From NCBI RefSeq assembly GCF_005233875.1, contig NZ_SZPZ01000002.1, forward strand, positions 682,001 to 746,000: a DNA stretch of 64,000 nt, given 5' to 3'. The notes beneath the pieces were generated by a model. The model did no database searches. It saw only the letters and a program-made list of their open reading frames with translations, and was not told the DNA's origin. Each line of letters opens with the position of its first letter. Within the stretch, counting starts at the first letter, position 1. A program made the position numbers and the translations under genes. This document shows, piece by piece, positions 26,606-36,576 of this stretch. The DNA is from Kribbella jiaozuonensis (GTDB lineage Bacteria > Actinomycetota > Actinomycetes > Propionibacteriales > Kribbellaceae).

Positions 26606-28267
26606 ATGACCGCTACGTCCATTGGCCTGACCCTGATCGGTTTGCTGATCGCCGGATTGCTGGCCTGGATCGGCCTGACCCTCTCCCGCCGGAAAGCCGC
26701 CGACAACTCGACCGCCCAACTCGAGGCCGCGCAGCTGGCCGCCGGCGCGAAGTCCGCCGCCGAGCTGGTACGCCGGCAGGCCGAGGAAGAGGCCGCCGTC
26801 CTGCGGACGCGGGCCGAGGCGGCCGAGCAGCGCAGCGAGGAGATCCGCCGCAGCGCCGAGGACCGTGCCTCCGAAGTACGGCGGGATGCCGAGCAGCGGG
26901 CGTCCGACGTACGGCGGGAAGCCGAGGCGGAGGCGCAGTCGATCCGGGACGACCTGCGCGAGCAGCGACTCGAGATGGAGCGCCGCGACCACCGGCTGAC
27001 CGAACGCGAGGAGCGGGCCGACGAGCAGCACCGCGCGATGGAGCAACGCCAACTCGAGCTGACCGCGCAGCTGGCCGAGCTCGATCAGCGCAAGCAAGAG
27101 ATCAAGGACCTCGAGGACGAGCGCCGCCGGATCCTCGAAGGCGTCGCGAACCTGACCACCGAGCAGGCCAAGGCCGAGCTGGTCGCGTCGATCGAGGAAG
27201 AGGCCAAGCGGCACGCGCACACGATCGTCCGCGACATCGAGCGGCAGGCCCAGGACGAGGGCGAGATCAAGGCCCGCAAGATCATCACCGGCGCGGTGCA
27301 GCGGTTGGCGTCCGAGCAGACCAGCGAGTCGGTCGTGTCCGTCGTACACCTGCCGAGTGACGACATGAAGGGCCGGATCATCGGGCGCGAGGGCCGCAAC
27401 ATCCGGTCGTTCGAGCAGACCACCGGCGTGAACCTGATCATCGACGACACCCCTGAAGCGGTGCTGTTGTCCTGCTTCGATCCGGTACGGAGGGAGACCG
27501 CGCGGCTGACCCTGGACTCGCTCGTGCTCGACGGCCGGATCCACCCCAGCCGGATCGAGGAGATCTACGAGCGCAGCAAGGGCGAGGTTGCCGAGCTGTG
27601 CGAGCGGGCGGCCGAGGACGCGATGGCCGATGTCGGGATCACGGACCTCCACCCGGAGCTCGTTCGCACGATGGGGCTGCTCCGCTACCGGACGTCGTAC
27701 GGGCAGAACGTGCTCAAGCACCTGATCGAGTCGGCGCATATCGCGGGGATGATGGCGGCCGAGCTCGGGCTGGATCCCAAGCTGTGCAAGCGCGGCGCGT
27801 TCCTGCACGACATCGGCAAGGCGCTCACGCACGAGTCCGAGGGCAGTCACGCAATCGTCGGGGCCGAGCTGGCCCGCAAGTACGGCGAGAACGACGACGT
27901 CGTGCACTGCATCGAGGCGCACCACAACGAGGTCGAGGTACGGACCGTCGAGGCTGTGCTGACGCAGGCCGCGGATGCGGTGAGTGGCGGGCGGCCCGGT
28001 GCGCGGCGCGAATCGTTGGAGGCGTACGTCCAGCGGCTCGAACGCCTCGAAGAGATCGCGATGCACCACGAGGGCGTCGAGAAGGTGTTCGCGATGCAGG
28101 CCGGCCGGGAGATCCGGGTGATGGTGCTACCGGACGCGGTCGACGACATCGCGGCGCAGGTGATGGCGCGCGATATCGCGAAGCAGGTCGAGGAGGAGCT
28201 GACGTACCCGGGCCAGATCCGCGTGACCGTCGTACGCGAGTCCAGGGCTACTGAGGTGGCGAAGTAA
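26606..28267 (+). CDS. rny: Ribonuclease Y
   Basis: A 553-residue membrane-anchored endoribonuclease that starts mRNA decay. One N-terminal membrane helix (about 3-25) is followed by a long Arg/Glu/Ala coiled coil (about 30-190). A KH RNA-binding domain contains GRIIGREGRNIRSFE (about residues 253-267). The HD domain carries the catalytic metal pair in FLHDIGKAL near residue 400. GGAGAGGGGAGAAG precedes the ATG. In actinobacteria rny usually follows recX; here five genes or more separate them and miaB, the usual downstream partner, is absent. Confidence 0.96.
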   Translation: MTATSIGLTLIGLLIAGLLAWIGLTLSRRKAADNSTAQLEAAQLAAGAKSAAELVRRQAEEEAAVLRTRAEAAEQRSEEIRRSAEDRASEVRRDAEQRASDVRREAEAEAQSIRDDLREQRLEMERRDHRLTEREERADEQHRAMEQRQLELTAQLAELDQRKQEIKDLEDERRRILEGVANLTTEQAKAELVASIEEEAKRHAHTIVRDIERQAQDEGEIKARKIITGAVQRLASEQTSESVVSVVHLPSDDMKGRIIGREGRNIRSFEQTTGVNLIIDDTPEAVLLSCFDPVRRETARLTLDSLVLDGRIHPSRIEEIYERSKGEVAELCERAAEDAMADVGITDLHPELVRTMGLLRYRTSYGQNVLKHLIESAHIAGMMAAELGLDPKLCKRGAFLHDIGKALTHESEGSHAIVGAELARKYGENDDVVHCIEAHHNEVEVRTVEAVLTQAADAVSGGRPGARRESLEAYVQRLERLEEIAMHHEGVEKVFAMQAGREIRVMVLPDAVDDIAAQVMARDIAKQVEEELTYPGQIRVTVVRESRATEVAK

Positions 28268-28490
28268 CGTACTTCGCCCGCCACTCGGGCGGGTCGAACG
28301 GAGCCCCATAGATCCGGGTCTCGTGCGCGATCCGGCCGTCGCGGAACTCGACGACGTTCGCCACGTAGTACACGTCGCCGCCGTAGTCCGACCGGTCCTC
28401 GGTGCGCAACTCGTGCTCGGCCTCCGCCGAGAGCGCGAGCTCGCCGTCGGACGTCCACAGGCGTTCGAGCAGTTCACGGTTGCGGTCCAT
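28248..28490 (-). pseudogene. NTF2/SnoaL-like C-terminal fragment
   Basis: An 80-residue reading frame whose second half (VYYVANVVEFRDGRIAHETR, then APFDPPEWRAKYV) is the conserved C-terminal half of SnoaL-like/NTF2-fold proteins, which normally have 110-140 residues. The N-terminal helices are missing. The frame stays open upstream into the 3' end of the DUF6458 gene without another start codon. It overlaps the end of rny by 20 nt, tail to tail. It is either a very short member of the family or a truncated relic. Confidence 0.5.
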
Positions 28491-28528
28491 GAACTCATGG
28501 TGTACCCGGCTCGCGCCGACGATCGTGG

Positions 28529-28828
28529 CTACATCTGCGAGCGGTTCTGCTTCCCGCGGAGATGTGTCGGGGTCACGTCGATCGGCTCGTCGGCGACGCG
28601 CTCCGGCGGGGCCGTGCGGTACTGAGCCTCGACCTCCGGGTCGATGACCGGACGGTCGGTGCTCCGCCGCTGGTTCGCGAGGCGGTACGACAGCCAGATG
28701 CCCGCGGCTCCGCCGAGCATGATGATGATCCCGAGAGCGGTCAGGTTGAACGTGTCGGACGTGTCCCGTACGGCGAACGCGATGACAGCGCCGATCACGA
28801 CGAGTGCGATCCCGGCCCCGATCCGCAT
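28529..28828 (-). CDS. DUF6458-type small membrane protein
   Basis: A 99-residue protein with two membrane helices (about residues 4-20 and 30-50), opening MRIGAGIALVVIGAVIAF, a pattern common in actinobacterial DUF6458 proteins. The C-terminal half is charged and soluble and contains RRSTDRPVIDPEVEAQYR. AGGAG sits 5-6 nt before ATG 28828, which is preferred over an earlier in-frame ATG. Function unknown. Confidence 0.75.
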   Translation of the reverse strand: MRIGAGIALVVIGAVIAFAVRDTSDTFNLTALGIIIMLGGAAGIWLSYRLANQRRSTDRPVIDPEVEAQYRTAPPERVADEPIDVTPTHLRGKQNRSQM

Positions 28829-28846
28829 ACCTGCTCCTTCCATCAA

Positions 28847-28872
28847 CAGGGAGTAACTGCTCTCACTCCCTG
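28847..28872 (-). terminator. Hairpin after the acyl-CoA dehydrogenase gene
   Basis: CAGGGAGT and ACTCCCTG pair perfectly around a 10-nt loop, 29 nt after the acyl-CoA dehydrogenase stop (minus strand). It probably ends or attenuates that transcript before DUF6458. Confidence 0.6.
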
Positions 28873-28900
28873 TGCCCAGAAGAGGCCGGGTGTATGCGGT

Positions 28901-30076
28901 CTAACGGAACGCGGACTGCCCGGTCAGCGCCTGGCCGATGACGAGCTGGTGCACCTCGGAGGTGCCTTCGTAGGTGAGGACCGACTCGAGATTGTTGGCG
29001 TGCCGCATGATCGGGTACTCGCCGCTGATGCCGTTCGCCGCCAGGATCGTGCGGCACTCGCGGGCGATCGCGATCGCCTCGCGGACGTTGTTCAGTTTGC
29101 CGACCGACACCTGCTCGGGGCGGAGCGTGCCCTTCTCCTTCAGCCGGCCGAGGTGTACGGCGAGCAGGACGCCCTTGTTCAGCTCGACCGCCATGTCGGC
29201 GAGCTTGGCCTGGGTCAGCTGGTACGCCGTGAGCGGCTTGTCGAAGACGATCCGCTCACCGGCGTACGCGATCGCGGTCTCGAGGCAGTCGCGGGCCGCG
29301 CCCATCGCGCCGAAGATGATGCCGAACCGGGCCTCGTTCAGGCAGCCGAGCGGGCCGGACAAACCGCGTGCCTCGGGCAACATTGCGCTGGCCGGGAGGC
29401 GTACGTCCTCGAGCACCAGCTCGGAGGTGACCGATGCCCGCAGCGACATCTTCTGCTTGATCTCCGGCGCCGAGAAGCCGGGCGTCGAGGTCGGTACGAC
29501 GAAGCCGCGGACGCCGTCGTCGGTCCGGGCCCAGACCACCGCGACGTCGGCGACCGAACCGTTGGTGATCCACATCTTCGAGCCGTTCAGCACCCAGTCG
29601 TCCGTGTCACTGGAACCGTCGCGGCGGGCGTTGGTGCGCATGCCGGCCGGGTTCGAGCCGAAGTCGGGCTCGGTCAGCCCGAAGCACCCGATCGCCTCAC
29701 CGGCGGACATCCGGGGCAGCCACTCCTCCTTCTGCTCGTCGCTGCCGTACTTCCAGATCGCGTACATCGCCAGCGATCCCTGCACAGACACCAATGACCG
29801 CATCCCCGAGTCCGCTGCCTCGATCTCCAGGCAGGCGAGGCCATAAGCCACCGGGCCCAGCCCAGCACACCCGTACCCGGTCAGGTGCATCCCGAGAAAC
29901 CCGAGCGCCCCCAGTTCCTTCGCCAACTCCCGCGCCGGAATCGAAGCCGCCTCGAACCACTCCGGCAACGCCGGCCGCAACCGCTCATCCGCAAACCGCC
30001 GAGCAGCCGCCCGAACATCAACCTCCTCCTCACTCAGAAGAGAGTCGACATCCACGAGATCCAGAGAAGCGGTCAT
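28901..30076 (-). CDS. Acyl-CoA dehydrogenase, glutaryl-CoA dehydrogenase-like
   Basis: A 391-residue FAD enzyme of the acyl-CoA dehydrogenase family. GCFGLTEPDFGSNPAGM near residues 130-146 and WITNG (about 168) are FAD/substrate motifs. The catalytic base is Glu370 in LTYEGTSEVHQLVIGQ, the position and context seen in glutaryl-CoA dehydrogenases, as is the GMRSLVSVQGSLAM segment. A function in lysine/tryptophan degradation (glutaryl-CoA to crotonyl-CoA) is therefore likely, though no partner gene is nearby. The start is fixed by a -10 box 6 nt upstream. Confidence 0.88.
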   Translation of the reverse strand: MTASLDLVDVDSLLSEEEVDVRAAARRFADERLRPALPEWFEAASIPARELAKELGALGFLGMHLTGYGCAGLGPVAYGLACLEIEAADSGMRSLVSVQGSLAMYAIWKYGSDEQKEEWLPRMSAGEAIGCFGLTEPDFGSNPAGMRTNARRDGSSDTDDWVLNGSKMWITNGSVADVAVVWARTDDGVRGFVVPTSTPGFSAPEIKQKMSLRASVTSELVLEDVRLPASAMLPEARGLSGPLGCLNEARFGIIFGAMGAARDCLETAIAYAGERIVFDKPLTAYQLTQAKLADMAVELNKGVLLAVHLGRLKEKGTLRPEQVSVGKLNNVREAIAIARECRTILAANGISGEYPIMRHANNLESVLTYEGTSEVHQLVIGQALTGQSAFR

Positions 30077-30082
30077 ACCCGA

Positions 30083-30088
30083 ACGCTA
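30083..30088 (-). promoter_or_regulatory. -10 box TAGCGT, leaderless acyl-CoA dehydrogenase promoter
   Basis: On the minus strand TAGCGT (30088 to 30083) ends 6 nt before ATG 30076, within the 17-bp gap after the DUF1707 gene. Confidence 0.55.
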
Positions 30089-30093
30089 ATCGA

Positions 30094-30669
30094 TCACTTG
30101 CGGTACCAGGGCCACCACCAGTGGCGTTTGCGGGGGTGGCGGACTATGACGCTGGCGTGGTGGGCTCGGCCGGTGACGTGGAGGCGGACTCCGCCGGGGC
30201 GGGGGGCTACGGCCTTGTTCTTTGCGCTGCTGTGGTTTGCCTCGACCTGGTCGATGTCGACGCTCCAGCCTTCGGGGATGACCATGACCACCGAGCTGTG
30301 GATGGCCTGTGCATCGACGTGGATGTCGGCCCAGTGGACCACCGCGTCGGTGAAGTCGAGTTTGACCGAGGAGTGTTCCGCAATCGCGGTCAGCCGCTCG
30401 GGCACGACCCACGCGCCCTCACGCTTCTGTGCGCTGTGCCTCGCGCGGAGGGTGAGCTCCTGGGTGCTGCCGTGGGCGACCGGCATCAGGTCGGCGGTCG
30501 CGTTGCGCAGTTCGAGCTGGGTCTTCGCCGTGTAGATCTGGGTCAGCCGCTCGTCCAGTTCCTCGAAGTCCAGCCGTCCGTCTGTATGTGCTTCCTGGAC
30601 CACGGCTGCGGCACGCTCACGGTCGTTGTCGGATGCCCGGTGACCGGGCGGCGGCTGCTCCAGACTCAT
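30094..30669 (-). CDS. DUF1707 domain protein
   Basis: A 191-residue soluble protein. Its N-terminal DUF1707 domain (about residues 10-62) shows RASDNDRERAAAVVQEAH and GRLDFEELDERL, the SHOCT-like helical pair of the family. The remaining part (about 85-185) is a beta-rich domain that resembles the cell-wall-active antibiotic response/toastrack fold (HSSVKLDFTDAVV, IDIDQVEANHSS-like strands). It ends in a Trp-rich RKRHWWWPWYRK tail. Many such proteins are membrane-associated stress sensors; the role here is unknown. The start ATG 30669 follows TACCTT by 7 nt. Confidence 0.85.
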   Translation of the reverse strand: MSLEQPPPGHRASDNDRERAAAVVQEAHTDGRLDFEELDERLTQIYTAKTQLELRNATADLMPVAHGSTQELTLRARHSAQKREGAWVVPERLTAIAEHSSVKLDFTDAVVHWADIHVDAQAIHSSVVMVIPEGWSVDIDQVEANHSSAKNKAVAPRPGGVRLHVTGRAHHASVIVRHPRKRHWWWPWYRK

Positions 30670-30676
30670 GCGACCA

Positions 30677-30682
30677 AAGGTA
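30677..30682 (-). promoter_or_regulatory. -10 box TACCTT, leaderless DUF1707 promoter
   Basis: On the minus strand TACCTT (30682 to 30677) ends 7 nt before ATG 30669. It lies inside the 3'-end flank of the amidotransferase gene. Confidence 0.5.
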
Positions 30683-30688
30683 GCGCCG

Positions 30689-31390
30689 CTACCGGTCCGA
30701 GCAGAACGACAAGAACGTCCCGACAACCGCCGACCACGTCTTGTCCAGCTCCTCCGCGTACCGCTCGGCATCCATGAGCACGGCAGCCGGGTCGAACCCC
30801 ATCGACCGCAGCTTGTCCGGGCTCCACCGCCGTACCCGGTCTGCTGCGACCTCCGGGTGGAACTGCACGCCCCAGCTCCGGTCGCCGACGCGCAGCATCT
30901 GGTTCGGGCACCGCTCGCTGGACATCAGCAGTACGGCGTCCTCCGGCAGCCGGGTGATCTGGTCCTGGTGACTCTCGACCGCCCGCACCGTCGACGGCAG
31001 ATCGGTGAGCAGCGGATCGTCTGCGGCAGCAGGCAGGACTGTCAGCGACGTCACACCCTTCTCCGGCAGCCCGTACTTCCCCTGCACCTCGCCGCCGAAC
31101 GTGTGCGCCAGCAACTGCCCGCCCAAGCAGATCCCGAGCACCGGCACCTTGCCGTGCGCATCACGCAGCAGCTCACGCTCCGCCGGCAACCACGGCGCAC
31201 GGTCGTCCTCGTCGGGCAGCAGCCCGCCGCCGAGCATGATCAGCCCCGCATGACCGTCCACGCTCGTGGGAACCGGCTCACCGTCCCAGGCCCGGACGAC
31301 GACGGGAGTGATTCCACGGTCATCGAGCCAGCCGAGCAACTTGCCCGGGCCGCTGTCCTGGTCGTTCTCGATCATCAGCAGGGTCGTCAC
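30689..31390 (-). CDS. Type 1 glutamine amidotransferase
   Basis: A 233-residue class I glutamine amidotransferase domain. The nucleophile is Cys88 in GICLGGQLLA, and the His-Glu pair is in WGVQFHPEV (near residue 172). There is no synthetase domain; such stand-alone proteins (GMP synthase-like or PuuD-like) act on glutamine or gamma-glutamyl compounds. The substrate is unknown. GTG 31390 follows TACCGT by 6 nt. Confidence 0.88.
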   Translation of the reverse strand: MTTLLMIENDQDSGPGKLLGWLDDRGITPVVVRAWDGEPVPTSVDGHAGLIMLGGGLLPDEDDRAPWLPAERELLRDAHGKVPVLGICLGGQLLAHTFGGEVQGKYGLPEKGVTSLTVLPAAADDPLLTDLPSTVRAVESHQDQITRLPEDAVLLMSSERCPNQMLRVGDRSWGVQFHPEVAADRVRRWSPDKLRSMGFDPAAVLMDAERYAEELDKTWSAVVGTFLSFCSDR

Positions 31391-31396
31391 CGGGCC

Positions 31397-31402
31397 ACGG
31401 TA
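31397..31402 (-). promoter_or_regulatory. -10 box TACCGT, leaderless amidotransferase promoter
   Basis: On the minus strand TACCGT (31402 to 31397) ends 6 nt before GTG 31390. Confidence 0.5.
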
Positions 31403-31468
31403 CGCGGCACACCGGACACCGCCGTACCGGAGTCGTGATTCCTGGATACTGATGCACTGGGGGTGCAG

Positions 31469-32302
31469 ATGGAGCCGATCAGTGGATTCGTGCGCGCCGT
31501 GGTGGGGGACGTTGCCTTCATCTTCGGCAAGGGCATGGTGAACGCGTACCTGCTGGCCCGCCGCAACGGAGTGTCGAGGCCGCAGCTCGACCTCCTCGTG
31601 CGGTCACACGGTCAGTACGTGCCGCTCGCCATCCCCACCGGCACCGTGCCCGCTGTCGACCGCCTGGTCGGACTCGACGAGGTCCGTCCGGCGCCGCTGG
31701 TGACCGTCGAGTTCACCCCGGGCGACACCGGAGCCGAGGCGCACCTCACTGCCAACAATCCGGTCCTCATCACGATCACCGACGTCAGCCACCGCGAGTA
31801 CGACGCTGTAGTACTGACGACTTCGCTCGGCTCAGCGGCGTACGCACAACTGCCACCGGGGTACTACCACGTCTCCGCTGTCGTCATCGACGAGTACGGC
31901 GAGCTCCTGCATGGGTACGGCGCTCAGCACAACCTGCACGTCGACAAGGGCGACGACCTGATCGTCTCGCTGTCGATCCGCACCGCCGGGGTCGGCGAGA
32001 TCGCGACTGCCCTCGAGACCGGACCGCAGCCGGTGCTCGTGGGGCAGGAGGGTGACGTCGTACCACTGCTCGACCTGGTCCGGATCGGACGCGCACCGGA
32101 CTGCGATGTGATCATCGACCGGCAGGAGATCAGCCGGCACCATGCGGAGCTGCTGCGGATCGACGCGAACAGTTACGAGCTGCGGGACCTCGGCTCCACC
32201 AACGGGACCTCGGTGAACGGCGTACGGATCGAGACCTCGATGGTCGGCGACGGAGACGAGATCCGGCTCGGCGCGCTGCCGTTCCGCTTGTACCTCGGCT
32301 GA
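31469..32302 (+). CDS. FHA domain protein
   Basis: A 277-residue cytoplasmic protein. A C-terminal FHA domain (about 195-277) has the phosphothreonine-binding residues in order: IGRAPDCDVIID, SRHHAEL and LGSTNGTSVNG. The first ~180 residues form a domain I do not recognise. It begins with GFVRAVVGDVAFIFGKGM and looks beta-rich (VTVEFTPGD, YYHVSAVVIDEYGE). The protein should dock on a Thr-phosphorylated partner of a Ser/Thr kinase. ATG 31469 has GGGGG 5 nt upstream; a -10-like GATACT is at 31445-31450. It precedes dxr by 22 nt. Confidence 0.85.
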   Translation: MEPISGFVRAVVGDVAFIFGKGMVNAYLLARRNGVSRPQLDLLVRSHGQYVPLAIPTGTVPAVDRLVGLDEVRPAPLVTVEFTPGDTGAEAHLTANNPVLITITDVSHREYDAVVLTTSLGSAAYAQLPPGYYHVSAVVIDEYGELLHGYGAQHNLHVDKGDDLIVSLSIRTAGVGEIATALETGPQPVLVGQEGDVVPLLDLVRIGRAPDCDVIIDRQEISRHHAELLRIDANSYELRDLGSTNGTSVNGVRIETSMVGDGDEIRLGALPFRLYLG

Positions 32303-32324
32303 GTGCACCTGGAAGAATGGCGTC

Positions 32325-33539
32325 GTGAACTCACGCAGCGTCGTCATCCTCGGCTCGACCGGCTCGATCGGTACTACGGCGCTCGAGCTCATCAGCCGGA
32401 ACCGGGAGCGCTTCCGCGTGCTCGCGCTGTCCGGCGGCGGCCACAACGTCGGGTTGCTCGCGCAGCAGGCGCTCGAGTTCGACGTCGAGGTCGTGGCGGT
32501 CGCGAAGGCCACGGTCGCGCAGGACCTGCAGCTGGCGTTCTACGCCGAGGCGCAGCGGAAAGGGTATGCGCAGGGCGAGTTCCGGATCCCGAAGATCATC
32601 ACCGGGCCGGATGCCTCCAGCGAGCTGGCCGCGATGCCGTGTGACGTGGTTCTCAACGGCATCAACGGATCGGTCGGCCTGCACGCGACGCTGGCCGCGC
32701 TGGACGCCGGGAACACGCTGGCCCTGGCCAATAAGGAGTCCCTGGTGATCGGCGGGCCGATCGTCACCCGGCGGGCCAAGCCGGGCCAGATCGTCGCGGT
32801 CGACTCCGAACACAGCGCGATCGCCCAGTGCCTGCGCGGCGGTACGCCGAACGAGGTCCGCAAGCTCATCCTGACCGCCAGCGGCGGCCCGTTCCTCGGC
32901 CGTCCCCGCAGCGAGCTCGCGGACGTCACGGTCGAGCAGGCCCTCAACCACCCGAACTTCGCGATGGGCCCGGTCGTCACGATCAACTCGGCCACGCTGG
33001 TCAACAAGGGTCTGGAGCTGATCGAGGCGCATCTGCTCTTCGGCATCCCGATGGACCGGATCGACGTCGTGATCCACCGGCAGCAGGCGATCCACTCGAT
33101 GGTCGAGTTCTTCGACGGCGCCACGATCGCGCAGGTCGGCGTACCGACGATGACCGTGCCGATCGGGCTCGCGCTCGGCTGGCCTGACCGGATAGCGGAC
33201 GCATCGCCGCCGTGGAACTTCGCCGAGGCGAGCATCTGGACGTTCCAGCCGGTCGACGACGCCGAGTTCCCGTCGGTCGGCCTGGCCCGCGAGGCGGGCA
33301 CCCGGGGCGGTACGGCGCCGGCCGTGTTCAACGCTGCGAACGAGGTGTGCGTGGAGGCGTTCCGGGCCGGTCGGCTGCCGTTCACCGGGATCGTCGACAC
33401 AGTCGCCCGGGTGGTGACCGAACACGACGTACCCTCGTATGTGGAACTGTCCGTCGACGACGTGCTCGCCGCGGACGCGTGGGCCCGAAAGCGGGCTCGT
33501 GAGATCACCGGCGGCGTACAGGAGAACCAGAAGGCATGA
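32325..33539 (+). CDS. dxr: 1-deoxy-D-xylulose 5-phosphate reductoisomerase
   Basis: A 404-residue NADPH enzyme, the second step of the MEP isoprenoid pathway. The Rossmann loop ILGSTGSIGTTALEL starts at residue 6; LANKESLVIGG (about 127-137), the metal site in VDSEHSAI and the catalytic loop KLILTASGGPF are all present. The GTG start has GGAAG nearby. It forms an overlapping operon with rseP (ATGA) and ispG, the usual actinobacterial arrangement. Confidence 0.97.
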   Translation: MNSRSVVILGSTGSIGTTALELISRNRERFRVLALSGGGHNVGLLAQQALEFDVEVVAVAKATVAQDLQLAFYAEAQRKGYAQGEFRIPKIITGPDASSELAAMPCDVVLNGINGSVGLHATLAALDAGNTLALANKESLVIGGPIVTRRAKPGQIVAVDSEHSAIAQCLRGGTPNEVRKLILTASGGPFLGRPRSELADVTVEQALNHPNFAMGPVVTINSATLVNKGLELIEAHLLFGIPMDRIDVVIHRQQAIHSMVEFFDGATIAQVGVPTMTVPIGLALGWPDRIADASPPWNFAEASIWTFQPVDDAEFPSVGLAREAGTRGGTAPAVFNAANEVCVEAFRAGRLPFTGIVDTVARVVTEHDVPSYVELSVDDVLAADAWARKRAREITGGVQENQKA

Positions 33540-34843
33540 CTGTGCTTCTCACCACTCTCGGCATCGTGCTGTTCGTTGTCGGGGTGCTGATCTCGGTGGC
33601 GCTGCATGAGATGGGCCACATGCTCCCGGCGAAGGCCTTCGGGATGAAGGTCACGCAGTTCTTCGTCGGCTTCGGCCGTACCGTCTGGTCGACCAAACGC
33701 GGCGAGACGGAGTACGGCATCAAGGCGATCCCGGCCGGCGGGTTCGTCCGGATCATCGGGATGCTGCCGCCGGGCAAGGGGCAGGACCCGACCAAGATCC
33801 GCAAGGCCAACACCGGCCCGATCCAGTCGATGGTCGAGAACGCGCGCTCCGCGGAGTACGAGACGATCTCGCCCGAGGACGACGGCCGGCTCTTCTACCA
33901 GAAGGTGTGGTGGAAGAAGCTGATCGTGATGGCGTCCGGGCCGCTGGTGAACGTGGTGATCGCGTTCGTGCTGTTCGGCGGGCTGTACATGCTCTACGGG
34001 ACGCCGGTCGCGCAGACGACGGTCTCCACCGTCACGGACTGCGTGATCCCGGCCTCGCAGGCGACTGCGGACCGGAAGTGCACCGACACCGACAAGGTAT
34101 CGCCGGCCAAGGACGCCGGCTTCCAGGTCGGCGACAAGATCGTGTCGTTCAACGGCACGCAGATCACGACCTGGGACCAGCTCACCCCGCTGATCCGCGC
34201 GAACACCGACAAGCCGGCCGTGATCGTTGTCGAGCGCAACGGTGCGCAGAAGACCCTGCAGACCAACACGATCCTGAACCAGGTCCAGGAGAGCGCCACC
34301 TCCGACAAGCTCGTCTCGGTCGGCTTCCTCGGGATCTCGCCGACCGAGCAGGTGGAGCGGCAGAGCTTCGGCTTCGTCGTCGACCAGATGGGCAAGCTGA
34401 CCGTCAGCACCGTGCAGGCGCTCGGCAAGTTCCCGGAGAAGCTGGTCGGGGTCGCCAAGTCGATCGTCGGCGGTCAGCGCGACCAGGACAGCCCGATGAG
34501 TGTCGTCGGCGCCAGCCGGGTCGCGGGTGAGGTCGCCTCCAGCGATCTCGGCGTCGGCCAGAAGATCGCCACCGGGATCCTGCTGCTCGCCTCGCTGAAC
34601 CTGTTCCTTGCCCTGTTCAACTTCATCCCGCTGCTGCCGCTGGACGGCGGCCACATGATCGGCGCGATCTGGGAAGGTATCCGGCGCGGCTTCGCCAAGC
34701 TGTTCCGCCGGCCCGACCCCGGGTACGTCGACGTGGCCAAGCTGCTCCCGATCGCGTACGTCGCGGCCAGTGCGATCGTGGTGATGGGCGTGCTGCTCGT
34801 CATCGCCGACATCGTGAACCCGATCAAGCTCTTCAACGGCTGA
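33536..34843 (+). CDS. rseP: RseP/Rip1-type site-2 intramembrane zinc metalloprotease
   Basis: A 435-residue membrane protease. The zinc site HEMGH (about residues 23-27) lies in the first membrane helix and the third ligand in PLLPLDGGHM (about 372-381). A PDZ domain occupies about residues 180-270, where it gates substrate entry. Its mycobacterial counterpart Rip1 cleaves anti-sigma factors and acts in envelope stress; a similar role is expected. The ATG overlaps the dxr stop, so the two proteins are co-translated. Confidence 0.95.
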   Translation: MTVLLTTLGIVLFVVGVLISVALHEMGHMLPAKAFGMKVTQFFVGFGRTVWSTKRGETEYGIKAIPAGGFVRIIGMLPPGKGQDPTKIRKANTGPIQSMVENARSAEYETISPEDDGRLFYQKVWWKKLIVMASGPLVNVVIAFVLFGGLYMLYGTPVAQTTVSTVTDCVIPASQATADRKCTDTDKVSPAKDAGFQVGDKIVSFNGTQITTWDQLTPLIRANTDKPAVIVVERNGAQKTLQTNTILNQVQESATSDKLVSVGFLGISPTEQVERQSFGFVVDQMGKLTVSTVQALGKFPEKLVGVAKSIVGGQRDQDSPMSVVGASRVAGEVASSDLGVGQKIATGILLLASLNLFLALFNFIPLLPLDGGHMIGAIWEGIRRGFAKLFRRPDPGYVDVAKLLPIAYVAASAIVVMGVLLVIADIVNPIKLFNG

Positions 34844-34868
34844 CCCTCACCCCAATGGTTAAGGACTC

Positions 34869-36020
<1,152 letters not shown>

Positions 36021-36027
36021 GCCCGCG

Positions 36028-36576
36028 ATGACCGACTACCTGGTGGTGAGTGCTGTCGCCGGGGAGGCTCGGTATGTTCCCGACGGGATTCCGGTGGTGA
36101 TTACCGGGGTTGGGAAGACTGCTGCCGCGGTGGCGGTCAGCCGGGCCTTGGCGGGGCGGGGGACCGCAGAACTTGTCGTGCTCAACGTGGGGACGACGGG
36201 GGCCTTGCGGGACGGGTTGTCGGGGTTGTTTCTGCCGAGCACGGTGATCAATCACGATGTGAATGCGGATGCGATTCGGGCTATTGGGTTGGATCCGCAG
36301 GATGAGTTGGCGGTTGAGGGTGGGGACGGGACGGTGCTCGCGTCAGGGGATGTGTTTGTGACGGATCCCGTCGTGCGGCAGCGGCTGGCTGAGCGGGCGC
36401 ATCTGGTGGACATGGAGGCGTACGGCGTCGTCTACGCCTGCCGCGAGTACGGCGTACCTGTGCGGGTCGTGAAGCATGTGTCGGACTCGGCGGACGAAGC
36501 CGCGTTGGACTGGCCGGCTCTGGTGGATGCGAGTGCGAAGGTGTTGGGGGAGTGGGTCAGCGAGTACGTGCGCTGA
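36028..36576 (+). CDS. Nucleosidase of the MTA/SAH nucleosidase fold
   Basis: A 182-residue purine-nucleoside phosphorylase-superfamily protein. VITGVGKTAAAVAVSRAL, LNVGTTGAL and VDMEAYGVVYAC (about residues 130-141), and VKHVSDSADE are the family's nucleoside- and ribose-binding elements, including the DMEA glutamate. It is shorter than MTA/SAH nucleosidase (about 230) but similar to short actinobacterial relatives. It starts 8 nt after ispG. Third codon positions are unusually G/T-rich in its first 320 bp compared with ispG, which may mark a different origin. Confidence 0.82.
   Translation: MTDYLVVSAVAGEARYVPDGIPVVITGVGKTAAAVAVSRALAGRGTAELVVLNVGTTGALRDGLSGLFLPSTVINHDVNADAIRAIGLDPQDELAVEGGDGTVLASGDVFVTDPVVRQRLAERAHLVDMEAYGVVYACREYGVPVRVVKHVSDSADEAALDWPALVDASAKVLGEWVSEYVR

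Noticed and set aside
26388-26609. 73-codon Arg-rich frame ending at the rny start
   Set aside because: No ribosome-binding site, no recognisable domain, and it lies in the structured leader; treated as non-coding, though a leader peptide cannot be excluded.
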